Assembly (NCBI GenBank): GCA_030535815.1
Contig: JAUNRD010000098.1
Span: 1-6,924, forward strand
Direction of reading: 5' to 3'
Length of the DNA stretch: 6,924 nt
From: Clostridia bacterium
Lineage (GTDB): Bacteria; Bacillota; Clostridia; CAKSNL01; HGM11501
Under the pieces are notes generated by a model. It was not told the origin of the DNA. It did not search any database and saw only the letters and a list, made by a program, of their open reading frames with translations. The position numbers and the translations under genes are program-made. Of this stretch, positions 5,163-6,924 are shown piece after piece; position 1 is the stretch's first letter, and the number at the start of each line of letters is the position of its first letter.

Positions 5163-6924
5163 TTATCTCTTTATTTTCAAGGTTACGATTTCAAAGTTTG
5201 AAACGGGAACCTTAACGCTTCTGCCCGAAACTTCAAGCTTTGTCTCTTCGTTTTCCATAAGGTCTGCAATATATGCTTCCTTTATGTCAAAGCCGAAGGT
5301 AATGTTTGCTTTGGTATCCATATTGTAGGCGTCATAAAGTCTTACGATTAAATCATCCGAATCTTCTGCCTTCTTTACGGTTTCAACAATTACATTCTTC
5401 TTATCAGAGGAAACGATGGAATATTCATCTCCCATTTCGCCCGTATGAGCCTTGGTTTCAACAAAGAGAAGAGGATTATTAAGCTTATATGCTTCCTCGA
5501 TTGTTCCGCCCTCACGGAAGGATCCTTCGTGGGGATAGATTGAATAGGTAAACTTATGCTCGCCGATATCCGCCTTGGGATCCGGGAAGCTGGGCGCCTT
5601 AAGAAGTGTAAGACCTATGTCGCTTCCCTCTGCGTAGTATCCGTACTTGCAGTCGTTAAGTAAACTTACGCCATAGCCTGCATCGGAAACGTCAACCCAC
5701 TTATGTCCCATAACCTCAAACTTGGAGTAATCCCAGGTTGTGTTTGCGTGAGTCGCTCTTTCCACGTGACCGAACTGAATTTCGTAGGTTGCCTTGTCTG
5801 TCTTTACATTCATGGGGAAGTAAACTCTTAAGAGGTTGTGATCCTCATTCCAGGAAACCTCAGTTTCGAAATCAACCCTTGCAATATCATCGTAAAGAAC
5901 GATTTTCTGTCTGATTTCGCTCTTTTCAAGGGTGCGCTTTACGATAAAGCCTGCGCCCGCACCGTCGCTGAAGGGTTCGATTTCTGCAGGAACGGTGATT
6001 TCATACTTCTTGTAAAGCGATTCCTTGTCAATATTCCACGCATCGTGAATAGGAGGTCTGTCCTCGTGATAGCAGAACACGTTGCCCTTTTCACCGAGAC
6101 GGAAAATTTCCTTATCCGCCCTCTTATCATAAAGGCTTTCGATGTTTCCGCAATCATCCAATTTAAGAACGAAATAGCGGTTTTCCGCAGTTTTGCCCCA
6201 AACCTTAACTTCCGTCTTCTTAGCTTCGGGAACCAATGCCTTAAAGCCCAATGCGGGAATGTTCTGAACATAGCATTTTTCGCCGTTGTAGGTAACAAAG
6301 CCGCCTGATTCAAAGCCGTTGGGGTTGTATACAACTACTCCGTCCTTTGTTTCCATTTTTTCCGCCACGGATGAAAGCTTTGCCTTTTCAATCTCACAAC
6401 CTTCGGATAAAATTTCTTCGTACATCTTATCCGTATCGTCGTAAACCTCTCTTATGGAGCTTCCGGGAATTACATCGTGGAACTGATTTAAGAGCACGCC
6501 TTCCCAGAATTCGTCGATTTTCTCCTTGGGATAGCTTCCGCCAAAAAGCATATCAAGGGCTGACAATGCTTCAAGCCTCTGAAGCAGAAATTCACATCTT
6601 CTGTTATAAAGCTTGTTTTTCGCCTGGGTTGTATATGTACCTCTGTGGTTTTCAAGGTAGAGCTCGCCAACCCACTTCGGAACTTCGGGAAGAGCCTTGG
6701 TGCTTTCGATAAAGTTTTCCTTCACCTTTTCCATAAATTCTGTGGGATTCTGCATTTCGGTTTTAGGAATTCCGGGGATACCCTTTTCAATTCTTCTGCT
6801 CTGCTCCAGCATTTCACGGGTGGGGCCGCCGCCGCCGTCACCGTGACCGAAGGTAATCATAACCGTGTCATTCAGGTCCTTCTGCTGATAACGCTCCCAG
6901 GTACCTAAAACCATGGAGGGAGTC
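5163..6924 (-). CDS. GH38 alpha-mannosidase, C-terminal 586 residues, cut by window edge
   Basis: This is a glycoside hydrolase family 38 alpha-mannosidase, a retaining zinc-dependent enzyme that removes alpha-linked mannose. The frame stays open to the right edge, three codons before an internal ATG at 6914, so that ATG is not the start. Full-length members have about 1000 residues, so the N-terminal part with the first metal ligands and the nucleophile is missing. Counting from that internal Met, visible blocks are FGHGDGGGGPT (22-32, probably carrying the general acid/base aspartate), WVGELYLENHRGTYT (81-95), LLNQFHDVIPGSS (141-153, H146 the likely zinc ligand), and the C-terminal beta-domain blocks HANTTWDYSKFE (389-400) and HKWVDVSDAGYGVSLLNDCKYG (404-425). 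The visible part shows no transmembrane segment or sorting signal. The protein may be cytoplasmic and act on imported mannosides, but its N-terminus is unseen. It ends eight bases before its own terminator and has no functional link to spoIIA that I can see. Confidence 0.95.
   Translation of the reverse strand, partial: TPSMVLGTWERYQQKDLNDTVMITFGHGDGGGGPTREMLEQSRRIEKGIPGIPKTEMQNPTEFMEKVKENFIESTKALPEVPKWVGELYLENHRGTYTTQAKNKLYNRRCEFLLQRLEALSALDMLFGGSYPKEKIDEFWEGVLLNQFHDVIPGSSIREVYDDTDKMYEEILSEGCEIEKAKLSSVAEKMETKDGVVVYNPNGFESGGFVTYNGEKCYVQNIPALGFKALVPEAKKTEVKVWGKTAENRYFVLKLDDCGNIESLYDKRADKEIFRLGEKGNVFCYHEDRPPIHDAWNIDKESLYKKYEITVPAEIEPFSDGAGAGFIVKRTLEKSEIRQKIVLYDDIARVDFETEVSWNEDHNLLRVYFPMNVKTDKATYEIQFGHVERATHANTTWDYSKFEVMGHKWVDVSDAGYGVSLLNDCKYGYYAEGSDIGLTLLKAPSFPDPKADIGEHKFTYSIYPHEGSFREGGTIEEAYKLNNPLLFVETKAHTGEMGDEYSIVSSDKKNVIVETVKKAEDSDDLIVRLYDAYNMDTKANITFGFDIKEAYIADLMENEETKLEVSGRSVKVPVSNFEIVTLKIKR

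Noticed and set aside
5838..6334. Plus-strand ORF 5838-6308 and minus-strand ORF 5939-6334 inside the mannosidase
   Set aside because: Both are out-of-frame readings of the GH38 gene, which is intact and conserved across this stretch.
6912..6914. ATG near the right edge as the mannosidase start
   Set aside because: The frame stays open through the edge, no SD site is present, and the GH38 catalytic N-terminal region must precede this point.

Overview
The window comes from a spore-forming member of the Firmicutes, most probably a Clostridia-class gut or anaerobe lineage. The evidence is a complete spoIIA operon (spoIIAA-spoIIAB-sigF) with a near-consensus SigH promoter, a type III glutamine synthetase (GlnN) and bacterial NrdR. 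Base composition is moderate, and several genes use TTG start codons with Shine-Dalgarno (SD) sites that fit them. I cannot name the genus from sequence alone. All real genes lie on the minus strand, so the region reads from right to left. The long plus-strand ORFs are antisense shadows.

Right part (6924 down to about 5118): the C-terminal 586 residues of a GH38 alpha-mannosidase, cut by the window edge and closed by an intrinsic terminator at 5118-5155.

Centre (about 5100 to 3516): a short control region carries two Spo0A-box-like heptamers and a SigH-type promoter (AAAGGAAAT, 11-nt spacer, GAAGAAT). The spoIIA operon follows: the anti-anti-sigma factor SpoIIAA, the anti-sigma kinase SpoIIAB and the first forespore sigma factor SigF. 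The genes overlap, which suggests translational coupling. A perfect 14-bp hairpin terminator overlaps the sigF stop codon.

Left part (about 3504 to 1): a consensus housekeeping promoter (TTGAAA, 17-nt spacer, TATAAT) starts a tightly packed five-gene run: tsaE, tsaB, rpiB, nrdR and glnN. These cover t6A tRNA modification, pentose-phosphate isomerisation, repression of ribonucleotide reductase and ammonia assimilation. Spacings are from -4 to +24 nt and I see no internal terminator, so they probably form one transcript. glnN runs off the left edge with its first 459 codons present.

No RNA genes, mobile elements, CRISPR arrays or phage genes are visible, and no stretch over 300 bases lacks a gene. 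I do not see a previously undescribed system. The points worth a second look are regulatory (SigH/Spo0A control, terminator geometry, TTG starts), the mixed operon, and a small tandem repeat at the nrdR stop codon.
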